NCBI GenBank assembly: GCA_963772975.1
Contig: CAVYZH010000011.1
Location: 248,001-312,000 of the forward strand
Reading direction: 5' to 3'
Length of the DNA: 64,000 nt
Source of the DNA: AC-32 sp963772975
GTDB lineage: Bacteria > Actinomycetota > Thermoleophilia > Gaiellales > Gaiellaceae
Part shown: in pieces, positions 7,401 to 14,733 of the stretch
How the letters are laid out: every line of letters starts with the position of its first letter
Position numbering within the stretch: position 1 is the first letter of the stretch
The notes under the pieces: generated by a model
What the model was told of the DNA's origin: nothing
Seen by the model: only the letters and a program-made list of their open reading frames with translations
The model's database searches: none
Made by a program: the position numbers and the translations under genes

Positions 7401-8293
7401 TCAAGGATTCTGTGCACCGATTCCGGATCGAGGAGTTCTCCGAGTGTGGTGGAGTCGACCATGTCCGCGAAGACGACCGTCGCCGGCCGACGGCCCCGCA
7501 CCGGTTCCTGCGGTCGCGGCATCATGATCGCCGTCCCGCCGGGCTCAGTCCCGGCGGATTCGAGCTCCCGATCGTGCGCGAGCATCCGCCGCTCCAGTTC
7601 GCGCAGCTCTGCGCCCGGCTCCAAGCCGAGCTCCTCGTCGAGCAGCGTTCGCGTCTCGCGGTAGACCTCCAGCGCCTCCGCCTGCCGGCCGGCGGCGTAG
7701 AGGCCGCGCATCAGCTGCGCGCGCAGCCGCTCGCGAAACGGGTGCTCGGCCACGAGCGCTCGCAGCTCGGGCACGACCTCGCGCTCGCGGCCGCGTGCGA
7801 GGTCCGCTTCAACGCGGTCCTCGAGCACCTCCAGGCGTGACTCTTCCAGTCGCTCGGCCTCGCGGCGAAGCGGCTCCGCGGACAGGCCGCCCAGGGCGGG
7901 GCCGCGCCAAAGGGCGAGCGCTTCGCGCAGCAGTGATGCTGCACGCTCCCAGTCAGTCGCACTCAGCGCTGCGCGGCCCTCGTCCGAGAGCCGCTCGAAC
8001 TGCGTCAGATCGAGCCGGTCGCCGTCGAGCAAAAGCGCGTAACCGCCCGACCTGCTCTCGATCGCGCGCGGGGACAGGATGCGCCGCAGCCGGGATACGT
8101 AGACCTGCACCGTCTTCGCCGCTGTCTCTGGCGGTTTTTCCCACAGCTCGTCGACCAACCGCTCGAGCGAAACTGTCTCCCCGACGCGGAGCAACAGCGA
8201 TCCGAGCACGGTCTGCTGCCTCGCGCCGCCGAGCGGGACGCGCTGCCCGGCGCCGTCGAGCACCTCGAGCGACCCCAGCACCCGATACTCCAT
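4469..8293 (-). CDS. SARP regulator - class III nucleotide cyclase - AAA ATPase - TPR fusion
   Basis: 1,274 residues from ATG 8293, which follows a strong AGGAGG site. Residues 1-90 are a SARP/OmpR-type winged helix (MEYRVLGSLEVLDG), and 95-240 a bacterial transcriptional-activation (BTAD) domain. Residues 268-445 are a class III adenylate/guanylate cyclase domain: metal aspartates D277 and D321, purine-site K317 and D392, transition-state N395 and R399 are all present, so it looks catalytic. Residues 460-720 are an ATPase with Walker A GPAGIGKT at 492-499. The rest is TPR-like helical repeats. Cyclase-ATPase-TPR regulators are common in Thermoleophilia-like genomes; an N-terminal SARP module is less so. 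The ligand and target are unknown. Confidence 0.9.
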   Translation of the reverse strand: MEYRVLGSLEVLDGAGQRVPLGGARQQTVLGSLLLRVGETVSLERLVDELWEKPPETAAKTVQVYVSRLRRILSPRAIESRSGGYALLLDGDRLDLTQFERLSDEGRAALSATDWERAASLLREALALWRGPALGGLSAEPLRREAERLEESRLEVLEDRVEADLARGREREVVPELRALVAEHPFRERLRAQLMRGLYAAGRQAEALEVYRETRTLLDEELGLEPGAELRELERRMLAHDRELESAGTEPGGTAIMMPRPQEPVRGRRPATVVFADMVDSTTLGELLDPESVHRILERYSELAREVLERHGGEIEKFIGDAVVAFYGMTELHEDDALRAVRAALELRDAVKAMRDELMQSSGIELAVRIGVNSGDVFVGGGAGRETFATGDSVNVAARLEQGAEAWEILLGERTYKLVEGNVRAEALEPFDVKGRSAPVHAWRLFELAEPAPAVPRETTPFVGRERELNALREAFALSRDRRTCTLCTIVGPAGIGKTRIARQLVAEARLAATVAIGRCLSYGEAITYHPLIEIVRQLAGDDPDEGIAELMGPSEESELIARRMRGLVGLSKETAPAEETFWAVRKLLEAAAAERPLIVGFEDVHWAEPLLLDLIEYLVGFTTGTPLFVVCLARPELLETRPSWAVENEDRSLVTLAALTETDARQLVHSLSAGELGPLETARIVRAAEGNPLFLEQLVASDEERGESAILPPSIQAVLAARIAGLEPSERTVLERASVEGRNFSWSSVAALLSDQERAGLGEHLMALVRRQLIQPNPTASSVEDAFRFTHVLIQEVAYDGVPKEVRADLHERLARRLDSRPEGEDEVVGFHLEQSYRCRAELGLVGSHERELATEATARLEAAGHKAFVLGDPAACGNLLERAASLLPPDDPTRLGLLPTLGAALFEAGRLVDADRVLTEAIERSAGNELLGARARVEQQFVWLQAEAGGSIAEAETVIQDTLRVFERHDDELGQCRAWCLRALNEWIRGQVAKADEAWRRGAELARRAGDERELFEILAWRASAAPIGPTPVPEAIRQCTEIREQVRSSPLAVAQMLPPFAEVHAMQGDFDAARSLLREADAILGELGRMYTVGLVHPEASVEMLAGRPGAAEQLLLRAYDRLDEMGEKALLATTAAMLGESLYAQDRLEEAERSCRTSRNAAVAEDLLAQVEWRGVQAKILARSDRHEDAEALAREAVELVAQTDLLHNRGNALLDLGEVLRLGGQTAEAGAAVRAGLELYEQKGDRVSAARARSKLEAGARSDIDLGGG

Positions 8294-8354
8294 CGCTCCT
8301 CCTGCCGACGACCGTAGCACCGAAAACCCGCGGCTACCAGGCATTGCGGGGCTC

Positions 8355-8366
8355 TACACTTGGCGC
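8355..8366 (+). promoter_or_regulatory. Leaderless-type promoter of the cDPG operon
   Basis: A TACACT hexamer (8355-8360) lies exactly 6 bases before ATG 8367, so transcription would start at or next to the start codon. The facing regulator gene has its own TACGGT box (8316-8311, minus strand), so the 73-base gap holds two divergent promoters. Confidence 0.55.
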
Positions 8367-9176
8367 ATGCCGCAAGGCCGCAACGGCGGCGCGTTCACGA
8401 TCGCGCAGATCTCCGACATCCACTGCGGAGGGCCCGACTTCGTGCCGAACCTGATGGAGCGGGCGGTGAACGAGATCAACGACCTCGACCCGGAGATCGT
8501 CATCTGCTCGGGCGACCTGACCACCTTCGGCTTCAAGCACGAGTACGCGATGGCGAAGGGCTACCTCGACCAGCTCAAGTGCGACTCGGTCGTCGTGATT
8601 CCCGGGAACCACGACTCGCGTAACGTCGGCTACGTCCACTTCGAGGACATGTTCGGCGAGCGCAACTCGGTGCTCAGGCACGGGGGCGTGACCGTCGTCG
8701 CCGTCGACTCGACCGAGCCGGACCTCGACCATGGCCAGATCGGCCGCGGCCGCTACCGCTGGATCGAGGAGCAGTTCGCCGACGAGTCCGACCTGAAGAT
8801 CTTCGTCCTGCATCACCATCTGCTCCCGGTGCCGGGCACCGGGCGCGAGCGAAACGTCGTCTACGACGCCGGCGACTGCATCGAGTGCCTGCAGCGTGCG
8901 GGGGTCGACCTTGTGCTCTCCGGCCACAAGCACGTGCCCTACGCGTGGCGGCTGGAGAACCTCTTCGTCGTCAACGCCGGCACGGTCTCCTCGATGCGGC
9001 TCCGGGGCAAGACGCGGCCCTGTTACAACGTGATCGAGGTGACCGAGCGCCACGTCGACGTCTGGCGCAAGTACCCGTTCCACGGGCAGGAGCGGATCAT
9101 CCAGTTCTCGACCGAGACCCGCGCGTTCGAGAAGTACACGACGCGGATCGAGGACGAAGTAACGGCGAGGACATAA
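8367..9176 (+). CDS. Calcineurin-like metallophosphoesterase in the cDPG operon
   Basis: 269 residues with all five motifs of the dimetal phosphoesterase fold: D17-x-H19, GD at 49-50, GNHD ending at D83, an HHH cluster (FVLHHHLLPV) and GHKH. The relatives are cyclic-nucleotide-type phosphodiesterases and other soluble phosphoesterases. Its TAA stop overlaps the ATG of the cyclic 2,3-diphosphoglycerate synthetase gene (TAATG), so the two are tightly coupled. This context suggests a phosphodiesterase or phosphatase acting on a phosphoglycerate, possibly ring-opening of cDPG, but that is inference. No signal peptide; cytoplasmic. Confidence 0.88.
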   Translation: MPQGRNGGAFTIAQISDIHCGGPDFVPNLMERAVNEINDLDPEIVICSGDLTTFGFKHEYAMAKGYLDQLKCDSVVVIPGNHDSRNVGYVHFEDMFGERNSVLRHGGVTVVAVDSTEPDLDHGQIGRGRYRWIEEQFADESDLKIFVLHHHLLPVPGTGRERNVVYDAGDCIECLQRAGVDLVLSGHKHVPYAWRLENLFVVNAGTVSSMRLRGKTRPCYNVIEVTERHVDVWRKYPFHGQERIIQFSTETRAFEKYTTRIEDEVTART

Positions 9177-10435
9177 TGCGTGCTCTCGCGATCTGCGACG
9201 GTGAGCACTACGCGCCCGTGGTGCGCGACGCGCTGGCGGCGCTGCCGTACGAGGTGGTGGCGCTCTGGCTGGCCGGCGGCAGCGAGAAGCTGCGCGGCGG
9301 CGAGGACTACGGCGTCCCGGTGGTGGACTCGCTGGAGGGCGCGATCGCCGACCTCGAGCCGGAGGTTGTGGTCGACCTCTCCGACGAGCCGGTGCTCGGG
9401 CCGCGCGAGCGCTTCCGGGTCGCCAGCCGTGTGCTCGCGCTCGGGCTGCCATACGTCGGCCCGGACTTTCGCTTCGACCCGCCGCCGCTCGCGCCGTTCC
9501 CGCGGCCGTCGCTGTCGATCGTCGGCACCGGCAAGCGCGTCGGCAAGACCGCCGTCACCGGCCACGTGGCCCGGCTGCTCGCGCTCGACCGCGACGTCGT
9601 CGTCGTGGCGATGGGCCGCGGCGGTCCGCCCGAGCCGGAGGTGGCCGAGGTGCAGCCGACGCTCGAGCTCCTGCTCGAGCTCTCGCGCGAAGGGCGGCAC
9701 GCGGCCTCCGACTACCTCGAGACGGCGGCGCTCGCCGGCGTGGTCACGATCGGCTGCCGCCGCTGCGGCGGCGGTCTCGCGGGCGCACCCGGGGAGACGA
9801 ACGTCCTGGCCGGCGCCGCCCTGGCCGCCGAGCGCGGCCCGGAACTCGTGATCTTCGACGGCAGCGGCGCGGCGATCCCGCCGGTCGAGACCGACGCGCG
9901 CGTGCTCGTGACCAGCACGAGGCAGGCGCGCGAGGTCGTGACCGGCTACCTGAACGCCTATCGGATCCTAATCGCCGACCTCGTGATCGTCACCGGCGGG
10001 CTCGACGAAGAGCTGGTCGAGGCGATTCGCCAGGTCAAGGAGCTGCCGGTCGTCTCGGTCGAGCTGCGGCCGCGGCCGATCGCGCCGGTGCTCGGCAGGC
10101 GGGTCGCGTACTTCACGACGGCGCCGGCCGACGCCCACGCGGCGATCGAGCGGCACCTGCGCGAGGAGCTCGGCGCCGAAGTCGTGCTCGTCTCCGGCAA
10201 CCTCGCCCGCCGCGACGCTCTCCGTGAGGACCTCGCGCGCGCGGGCGAAGCCGAGGTCTATCTGGTCGAGATCAAGGCGGCCGCGATCGACGTCGTCGCC
10301 GAGGTGGCGCTCGAGCGTGGGGTGGAGGTCGTGTTCGCCGACAACGAGCTCGTCCCGGTCGGCGTCCTCGACCTCGACAGCGAGCTGATCCGGCTCGCCG
10401 ACCAGGCGATCGCGCGTGAGGCGGTGGCCCGGTGA
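9176..10435 (+). CDS. cpgS: Cyclic 2,3-diphosphoglycerate synthetase
   Basis: 419 residues. In methanogenic archaea this ATP-dependent enzyme closes 2,3-diphosphoglycerate into the cyclic diphosphate cDPG, a compatible solute and phosphate store. The P-loop variant GTGKRVGKT is at residues 117-125, followed by a DVVVVAMGRGGPPEPE segment and an RCGGGLAG motif typical of this family; the length also fits. The start ATG (9176) overlaps the preceding stop, and its stop overlaps the GTG of the next gene, so expression is coupled to 2-phosphoglycerate kinase, the preceding step. The family is mainly archaeal with scattered bacterial members, so horizontal origin is possible. Assignment is by recognised motifs and neighbour. 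Confidence 0.85.
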   Translation: MRALAICDGEHYAPVVRDALAALPYEVVALWLAGGSEKLRGGEDYGVPVVDSLEGAIADLEPEVVVDLSDEPVLGPRERFRVASRVLALGLPYVGPDFRFDPPPLAPFPRPSLSIVGTGKRVGKTAVTGHVARLLALDRDVVVVAMGRGGPPEPEVAEVQPTLELLLELSREGRHAASDYLETAALAGVVTIGCRRCGGGLAGAPGETNVLAGAALAAERGPELVIFDGSGAAIPPVETDARVLVTSTRQAREVVTGYLNAYRILIADLVIVTGGLDEELVEAIRQVKELPVVSVELRPRPIAPVLGRRVAYFTTAPADAHAAIERHLREELGAEVVLVSGNLARRDALREDLARAGEAEVYLVEIKAAAIDVVAEVALERGVEVVFADNELVPVGVLDLDSELIRLADQAIAREAVAR

Positions 10436-11346
10436 CCGACCGCAGGCACCGGCGGCCGCTGCCGCTGGGCGGCGAGGACGGCCTGCCCTTCTCGAAGGGC
10501 CTGCTGGCTCGGTCGCTGACGGCGACCGGCATCTCCACCGACCGCGCCTACGAGCTGGCGCTGGCGGCCGAGGCCGACATCGCGCAGAGCGGCCGCGAGG
10601 CGATCTCGTTCGAGCGCCTCGGCGAGCTGGCAAGGGACAAGCTCGGCGAGGAGGACGGCGCGACGACGATGCGCCGGCTCCACCGCTTCCAGGATCTCTA
10701 CGACCTCGACCTGCCGGTGATCCTGCTCGTCGGCGGCGCGACCGGCACGGGCAAGTCGACGGTCGCGACCGACGTCGCCTACCGGCTCGGGATCACGCGC
10801 GTCACCTCGACCGATTTCGTCCGCCAGACGATGCGCGCGTTCTTTTCGCGTGAGTTCATGCCTGCGATCCACTATTCGAGCTTCGAGGCCGGCCGCGCGA
10901 TCGCCGACGCGGACGCGGAGGGCAGCGAGGCGGTGCTCGACGGTTTCCTCGAGCAGACCCGCGACGTGCTGGTCGGCGTCCAGGCCGCGATCGAGCGCGC
11001 GCTCGAGGAGGGCTGGTCGATGGTGCTCGAGGGCGTCCACCTCGTTCCCGGGATGCTGCCGCGTGAGATCCGCGGCGCCCTCGTCGTCCAGTGCGTGCTC
11101 GCGATCAACGACGCCGAGGCGCACGCCAGCCACTTCTGGATCCGAGACACCGATTCTGAGGGCGTGCGGCCGTACGAGAAGTACCTCGACGCGTTCGACG
11201 ATATCCGCCTGGTGCAGGCGTACATCCAGGGACGCGCGAGAAAGCACGAGGTGCCCGTGATCGAAAACGGCAACATCGAGGACGCGATCGGCGAGGTGAT
11301 GGAGCTCGTGCTGAGCGCCGCCGAGCCACTTGAGGTGCAGACGTGA
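10432..11346 (+). CDS. pgk2: 2-phosphoglycerate kinase
   Basis: 304 residues from GTG 10432, overlapping the previous stop by four bases. It phosphorylates 2-phosphoglycerate to 2,3-diphosphoglycerate with ATP, the first committed step to cDPG. The N-terminal 95 residues resemble an ATP-cone domain (LPFSKGLLARSLTATGIS). The Walker A GGATGTGKST is at residues 101-110, followed by VTSTDFVRQTMRAFFS and AIHYSSFEAGRAI, segments conserved in archaeal 2-phosphoglycerate kinases. The next gene starts within its stop codon. With the neighbouring synthetase it makes a complete two-enzyme route. Confidence 0.85.
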   Translation: MTDRRHRRPLPLGGEDGLPFSKGLLARSLTATGISTDRAYELALAAEADIAQSGREAISFERLGELARDKLGEEDGATTMRRLHRFQDLYDLDLPVILLVGGATGTGKSTVATDVAYRLGITRVTSTDFVRQTMRAFFSREFMPAIHYSSFEAGRAIADADAEGSEAVLDGFLEQTRDVLVGVQAAIERALEEGWSMVLEGVHLVPGMLPREIRGALVVQCVLAINDAEAHASHFWIRDTDSEGVRPYEKYLDAFDDIRLVQAYIQGRARKHEVPVIENGNIEDAIGEVMELVLSAAEPLEVQT

Positions 11347-12356
11347 CGCAGGCGCAGCCGGAGACGCGGGGCTACCCGCTCGGAGGCGAAGCGCGTTTCT
11401 GCCTCTGCGAGAACTACGCCCGAGTGACGGAGCGCGCTGCGCTCGCAGGCGCGCGCTGGCTCGGGAGGGCCGAGCAGGAGACGGCCGAGGAGGACGCCTC
11501 GACCGCGATGCGGCTCGCGCTCGACCAGCTGCCGATCGACGGCAAAGTTGTGATCGGCGCGGGCGCCGATGACGGCCAGCTCTCGGCGGACACGAAAGTC
11601 GGTGCCGGCGGGCTCGAGGTCGACCTTGCGCTCGACCCGCTCGAGGGTCGCGGCGTCGTCGCTCGCGGCGGCTACGGCGCGATGTCGATGGTGGCGGTCG
11701 GCGACCCGGGCTCGTTCCAACGGCTACCAGACATGTACATGCGCAAGATGGCCGTCGGCCCGAAGGCGCGCGGGTCGATCGATCTGAAGCAGCCCGTCGG
11801 TGACAACATCCGTGCGATCGCCGACGCCTTCGGCCGGATGGTCAACGACGTGACCACGATCGTGCTCGATCGGCCGCGGCACCACGACCTGATCGAGGAG
11901 ATCCGCGCCGCGGGCGCGCGGATCAAGCTGATCCAGGACGGGGACGTGACCGCCTCGATCTCGGCGGCGATCCGCGGCACGAACGACCACCTCGCGATCG
12001 GAATCGGCGGAACGCGGCAGGCCGTGCTCACGGCGGCGGCGCTGCGCTGCCTGGGCGGCGAGCTGCAGGCGCAGCTGTGGCCGACCTCCCGCAGCGAGGT
12101 CGAGGCGGCGACGGCGGCCGGGGTGGACGACCTCGAGCGGCTGTTCACGATCGACGACCTGGCCCCCGGCGAGGTGATCGTCGTCGCGACCGGCGTCTCG
12201 AACGGTGATCTGCTGCGCGGCGTCCGCTTTCTCGCCGACAGCGCCCGGACGCACTCGCTCGTGATGTGCACGCGCTGCAACTGGGTCCGCTTCGTTGACG
12301 GCATCCACTTCTTCGCCCGCGAGCGGCGCGAGGAAGTCCGGCTGCTCGGGTACTGA
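11343..12356 (+). CDS. Divergent GlpX-fold (class II fructose-1,6-bisphosphatase-like) protein
   Basis: 337 residues from GTG 11343 (overlaps the previous stop). It aligns along its length with GlpX: RVTERAALAGARWLGR, LDPLEG (D98, E101), PDMYMRKMAVGP and IQDGDVTASI. However, the GEGE metal motif has become GAGA (72-75), the Asp before it is Glu, and the GGAPEG glutamate is Gln 226, so three of the five metal ligands known from E. coli GlpX are altered. It also has four cysteines (C20, C22, C309, C312) in CxC and CxxC pairs. The substrate is probably not fructose bisphosphate; in this operon a phosphoglycerate is a reasonable guess. It may be inactive or regulatory. Confidence 0.8.
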   Translation: MTQAQPETRGYPLGGEARFCLCENYARVTERAALAGARWLGRAEQETAEEDASTAMRLALDQLPIDGKVVIGAGADDGQLSADTKVGAGGLEVDLALDPLEGRGVVARGGYGAMSMVAVGDPGSFQRLPDMYMRKMAVGPKARGSIDLKQPVGDNIRAIADAFGRMVNDVTTIVLDRPRHHDLIEEIRAAGARIKLIQDGDVTASISAAIRGTNDHLAIGIGGTRQAVLTAAALRCLGGELQAQLWPTSRSEVEAATAAGVDDLERLFTIDDLAPGEVIVVATGVSNGDLLRGVRFLADSARTHSLVMCTRCNWVRFVDGIHFFARERREEVRLLGY

Positions 12357-12360
12357 TCGG

Positions 12361-12372
12361 TAGGCTGGCCCT
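12361..12372 (+). promoter_or_regulatory. Leaderless-type promoter of the MIP18-like gene
   Basis: TAGGCT (12361-12366) lies exactly 6 bases before GTG 12373, so this gene could be expressed separately from the operon in front of it, whose stop is only 16 bases upstream. Confidence 0.45.
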
Positions 12373-12669
12373 GTGACACGCGACGACGTGATCGAGGCGC
12401 TCCGCTCCGTCGAGGATCCCGAGCTCGGGATGGACATCGTCGAGCTGGGACTGCTCTACGACGCCGAGGTGAACGGTCCGCGGGTGAAGGTGCTCTACAG
12501 CCTGACCTCGATGGGCTGCCCCGCCGGCCCGCTGATCCAGCAGAACATCGAAGAGGTCGTGCGGGCCATGCCCGAGGTGGAAGAAGTCGAGACCGAGCTC
12601 ACCTGGGACCCGCCGTGGACGCCGGACAAGATGTCCGAAGACGCGAAGTTCATCCTCGGCTTCGGATAA
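12373..12669 (+). CDS. MIP18/DUF59-family iron-sulfur assembly-type protein (SufT-like)
   Basis: 98 residues from GTG 12373. The signature VEDPELGMDIVELGLLYD and the single conserved cysteine in SLTSMGCPAGP (C49) define the MIP18/DUF59 family, whose members help mature Fe-S proteins (SufT, the N-terminal part of Mrp) or act in phenylacetate oxidation (PaaD). It stands alone, without other suf genes, at the end of the cDPG operon. This is notable because the preceding GlpX-like protein carries an unusual set of four cysteines. Confidence 0.85.
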   Translation: MTRDDVIEALRSVEDPELGMDIVELGLLYDAEVNGPRVKVLYSLTSMGCPAGPLIQQNIEEVVRAMPEVEEVETELTWDPPWTPDKMSEDAKFILGFG

Positions 12670-12827
12670 GGGTTTCAACGCCGCTAGGCGCGTGACGGGT
12701 ACACAACAGGTACAGATGCCTCAGCGCTCCAGGCGGCAACCACTCGCCGTTCCGATGGAAGTGAAGTGCCGGTCCCCGCGGCGGAGGTAGAGTCGGACCG
12801 ATTGCTGTCCACTGACGAGGAGGCACG

Positions 12828-13349
12828 ATGCAACAGGAATCAGCCCGCAAGATCCTGGCCGCGAGCTTCACCACTCCCGACGGTGGCTCGCGTGCCGGCG
12901 GTGCGCTCGGAGGCGCCATGCGCGACAAGATCGGCAACACCGCCGTCCTCTTCGTCCGGCCGGACGGCAAGGCGAAGTTCGTCGAGTCGAAGGACTGGGG
13001 CGCAGGGCGGGGCGCGCTTCTCGGTGGTGCGATCGGCATCATCGGCGGGCCGATCGGGATCCTGGCTGGCGGTTCGATCGGCGCCCTCGTCTCGAAGCTG
13101 CGCGATTCCGGCTTCAAGAACGACCAGCTCGAGCAGCTGGGCAAGTCGCTGCAGCCGAACACCTCGGCAGTCGTGGTTGAGATCGCCAGCGACGCGATCG
13201 ACACTGCGAAGGAGCTGCTCGAGCCGCTCGGCGCCCAGAACTTCGTCGTGGAGGACCTCGACGAGAGCGTTGCTTCGCTCTTTACGCAGGACGAGGAGCC
13301 TGAGACGGAGCCCGAGCCGGCCGCGGTCTCGAGCGAGTCACCGAGCTAG
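12828..13349 (+). CDS. DUF1269-family protein
   Basis: 173 residues from ATG 12828, with a GAGGAGG ribosome site and a TAGAGT hexamer about 35 bases upstream. The centre (GALLGGAIGIIGGPIGILAGGSIGALVSKL) is a glycine-rich hydrophobic hairpin. The flanks match DUF1269 proteins: a small ferredoxin-like domain (AVLFVRPDGKAKFVESKD, SAVVVEIASDAIDTAKELL) around a glycine-zipper-like segment. The C-terminus is an acidic tail. The family is often stress-related and possibly membrane-associated; its function is unknown. Confidence 0.75.
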   Translation: MQQESARKILAASFTTPDGGSRAGGALGGAMRDKIGNTAVLFVRPDGKAKFVESKDWGAGRGALLGGAIGIIGGPIGILAGGSIGALVSKLRDSGFKNDQLEQLGKSLQPNTSAVVVEIASDAIDTAKELLEPLGAQNFVVEDLDESVASLFTQDEEPETEPEPAAVSSESPS

Positions 13350-13382
13350 TCAGGAGCGGGTGACACTCCCCAACTGACTCCG

Positions 13383-14153
13383 CTAAGCCTCTTCGACGCC
13401 GGCACGTTCGACCTCGTCGGCAGGCTCCGGCTCTTCGGGCTCCACGTCTGGCTCGCGGGCCACGGCAGCGTCCGCGACCTCGAGGAGTGTGCTGCCGCGT
13501 AAGCGGATGTCCGCGAGCAGCTCTCGACGCTCCTCCTGAACGTGCTCGGTATCCGTCTGCAGCTCGCGCATCCTCGCCTCCGCCTGCTCACGTAGCGCGT
13601 TCAGTTCCTCTTCCAGCTGCCGGCGGCGCTCCTCGGCCTCGGCCTGCGAGCGGGCGCGGGTGCTCTCCGCCTCCTGCTGCGAGCGAGCAAGGATGTCTTC
13701 GCCTTCGCTCCGTGCGTCGGCGCGCACCTTTTCGGCCTCCGCCTTGATGGCATCCGCATCGGAGCTGATGTTCACGTGCAGCTCCGCTGCCTCGGCTTTC
13801 GCCCTGGAGACGATCTCCTCCGCTTCCTGCCGGGCACTCGCGACGATCTCTTCACCCGTGTCGCGGGCGCGCTGCAGCAGGCCGCTCACCTGCTGCTCGG
13901 TCTGCTCGAGCGCGTGCGTGACCGCCGCCCGCGGCGATGCGCTCACCTTGAGCTCGGCGATCACGCGGTTGACGCGCTTCACGTACGCCTCGACCGCGTC
14001 ACGGTCGTAGCCGCGCATGGCGACCGGAAAGGTGACGTTCAGAAGATCCTGCGGCACGTCGCGCCTTGGCTCGCGAAAGCCGGGCTGCGGCTCGGGCGCC
14101 GAAGCCGGTTCGTCGGCCGGGCGTTCGTCGCGCGAGGACGGCTCGTCGCGCAT
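13383..14153 (-). CDS. DivIVA-domain coiled-coil protein
   Basis: 256 residues from ATG 14153. After a disordered acidic N-terminus comes LLNVTFPVAMRGYDRDAVEAYVKRVNRVIAEL (residues 38-69, RGYD at 47-50), the membrane-binding DivIVA motif that recognises curved septal or polar membrane. Residues 75-215 are a continuous Ala/Glu/Arg coiled coil with heptads. The tail is acidic. In actinobacteria such proteins (Wag31 relatives, SepIVA) organise polar growth or septation, but this one is outside the dcw cluster and has only one short DivIVA motif, so its exact role is open. Confidence 0.78.
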   Translation of the reverse strand: MRDEPSSRDERPADEPASAPEPQPGFREPRRDVPQDLLNVTFPVAMRGYDRDAVEAYVKRVNRVIAELKVSASPRAAVTHALEQTEQQVSGLLQRARDTGEEIVASARQEAEEIVSRAKAEAAELHVNISSDADAIKAEAEKVRADARSEGEDILARSQQEAESTRARSQAEAEERRRQLEEELNALREQAEARMRELQTDTEHVQEERRELLADIRLRGSTLLEVADAAVAREPDVEPEEPEPADEVERAGVEEA

Positions 14154-14205
14154 GCCTGAAGTATGACGAAAACGGCGCTTCGGCTGGTCCCAGCGGGTTA
14201 CCTGC

Positions 14206-14235
14206 TTGACAACGGTTGCGGCGGCGGTCTTAGAT
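14206..14235 (+). promoter_or_regulatory. Sigma-70-type promoter of the GNAT gene
   Basis: A consensus -35 TTGACA (14206-14211), an 18-base spacer and -10 TTAGAT (14230-14235), followed at 14259-14263 by GGAGG. This explains why the in-frame TTG at 14206, which is part of the -35 box, is not the start codon of the downstream gene. Confidence 0.75.
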
Positions 14236-14283
14236 CGGCCGCCCCGCTGTTCCAACCAGGAGGAACCAACGGCTGAGACCGGA

Positions 14284-14715
14284 TTGCTGCGCGAGGTTCG
14301 CGAGGACGACCTCGACGCGCTGTTCGAGCAACAGCGCGAGCCCGAGGCGGTAGCGATGGCCGTCTTTCCTGCCCGTGAGCGCGAGGCCTTCGACGCGCAC
14401 TGGCGAAAGATCCTCGCGGACGACAGGCTCGTCGTTCGCGCAATCGAGGTGGACGGCGAGGTTGCCGGCAACATCGGCTCCTGGGAGCAGGAAGGCCTGC
14501 AGCTCGTCGGCTACTGGCTCGGCCGCGAGTTCTGGGGTCGCGGCATCGCAACCGCGGCGCTCGCCGAGTTCGCCCGGGAGCTGGAGACCAGGCCGCTGCA
14601 CGCCTGGGTTGCCGCTAGCAACGTCGGCTCGATTCGAGTGCTCGAGAAGTGCGGCTTCGTCCGCGCCGGCGAGCGCACCACAGACATCGAGGAGTATCTG
14701 TACGAACTCGTCTGA
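14284..14715 (+). CDS. GNAT-family N-acetyltransferase
   Basis: About 143 residues from TTG 14284 (LLREVREDDLDALFEQQREPEA). GNAT landmarks are visible: the acetyl-CoA loop WGRGIATAAL follows the strand QLVGYWLGREF, and the C-terminal NVGSIRVLEKCGFVRAGE is typical of RimJ/L-like members. The start is uncertain: GGAGG at 14259-14263 is too far (20 bases) from TTG 14284, and the codon at ideal spacing is ACG 14269, which would add five residues. The promoter at 14206-14235 excludes longer forms. The acyl acceptor is unknown; a single-gene unit. Confidence 0.82.
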   Translation: MLREVREDDLDALFEQQREPEAVAMAVFPAREREAFDAHWRKILADDRLVVRAIEVDGEVAGNIGSWEQEGLQLVGYWLGREFWGRGIATAALAEFARELETRPLHAWVAASNVGSIRVLEKCGFVRAGERTTDIEEYLYELV

Positions 14716-14733
14716 GCGTGGTAGGACCACCGC

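Noticed and set aside
14206..14283. Longer GNAT start at TTG 14206
   Set aside because: That TTG is the -35 box of a consensus promoter with -10 at 14230-14235 and a ribosome site at 14259.
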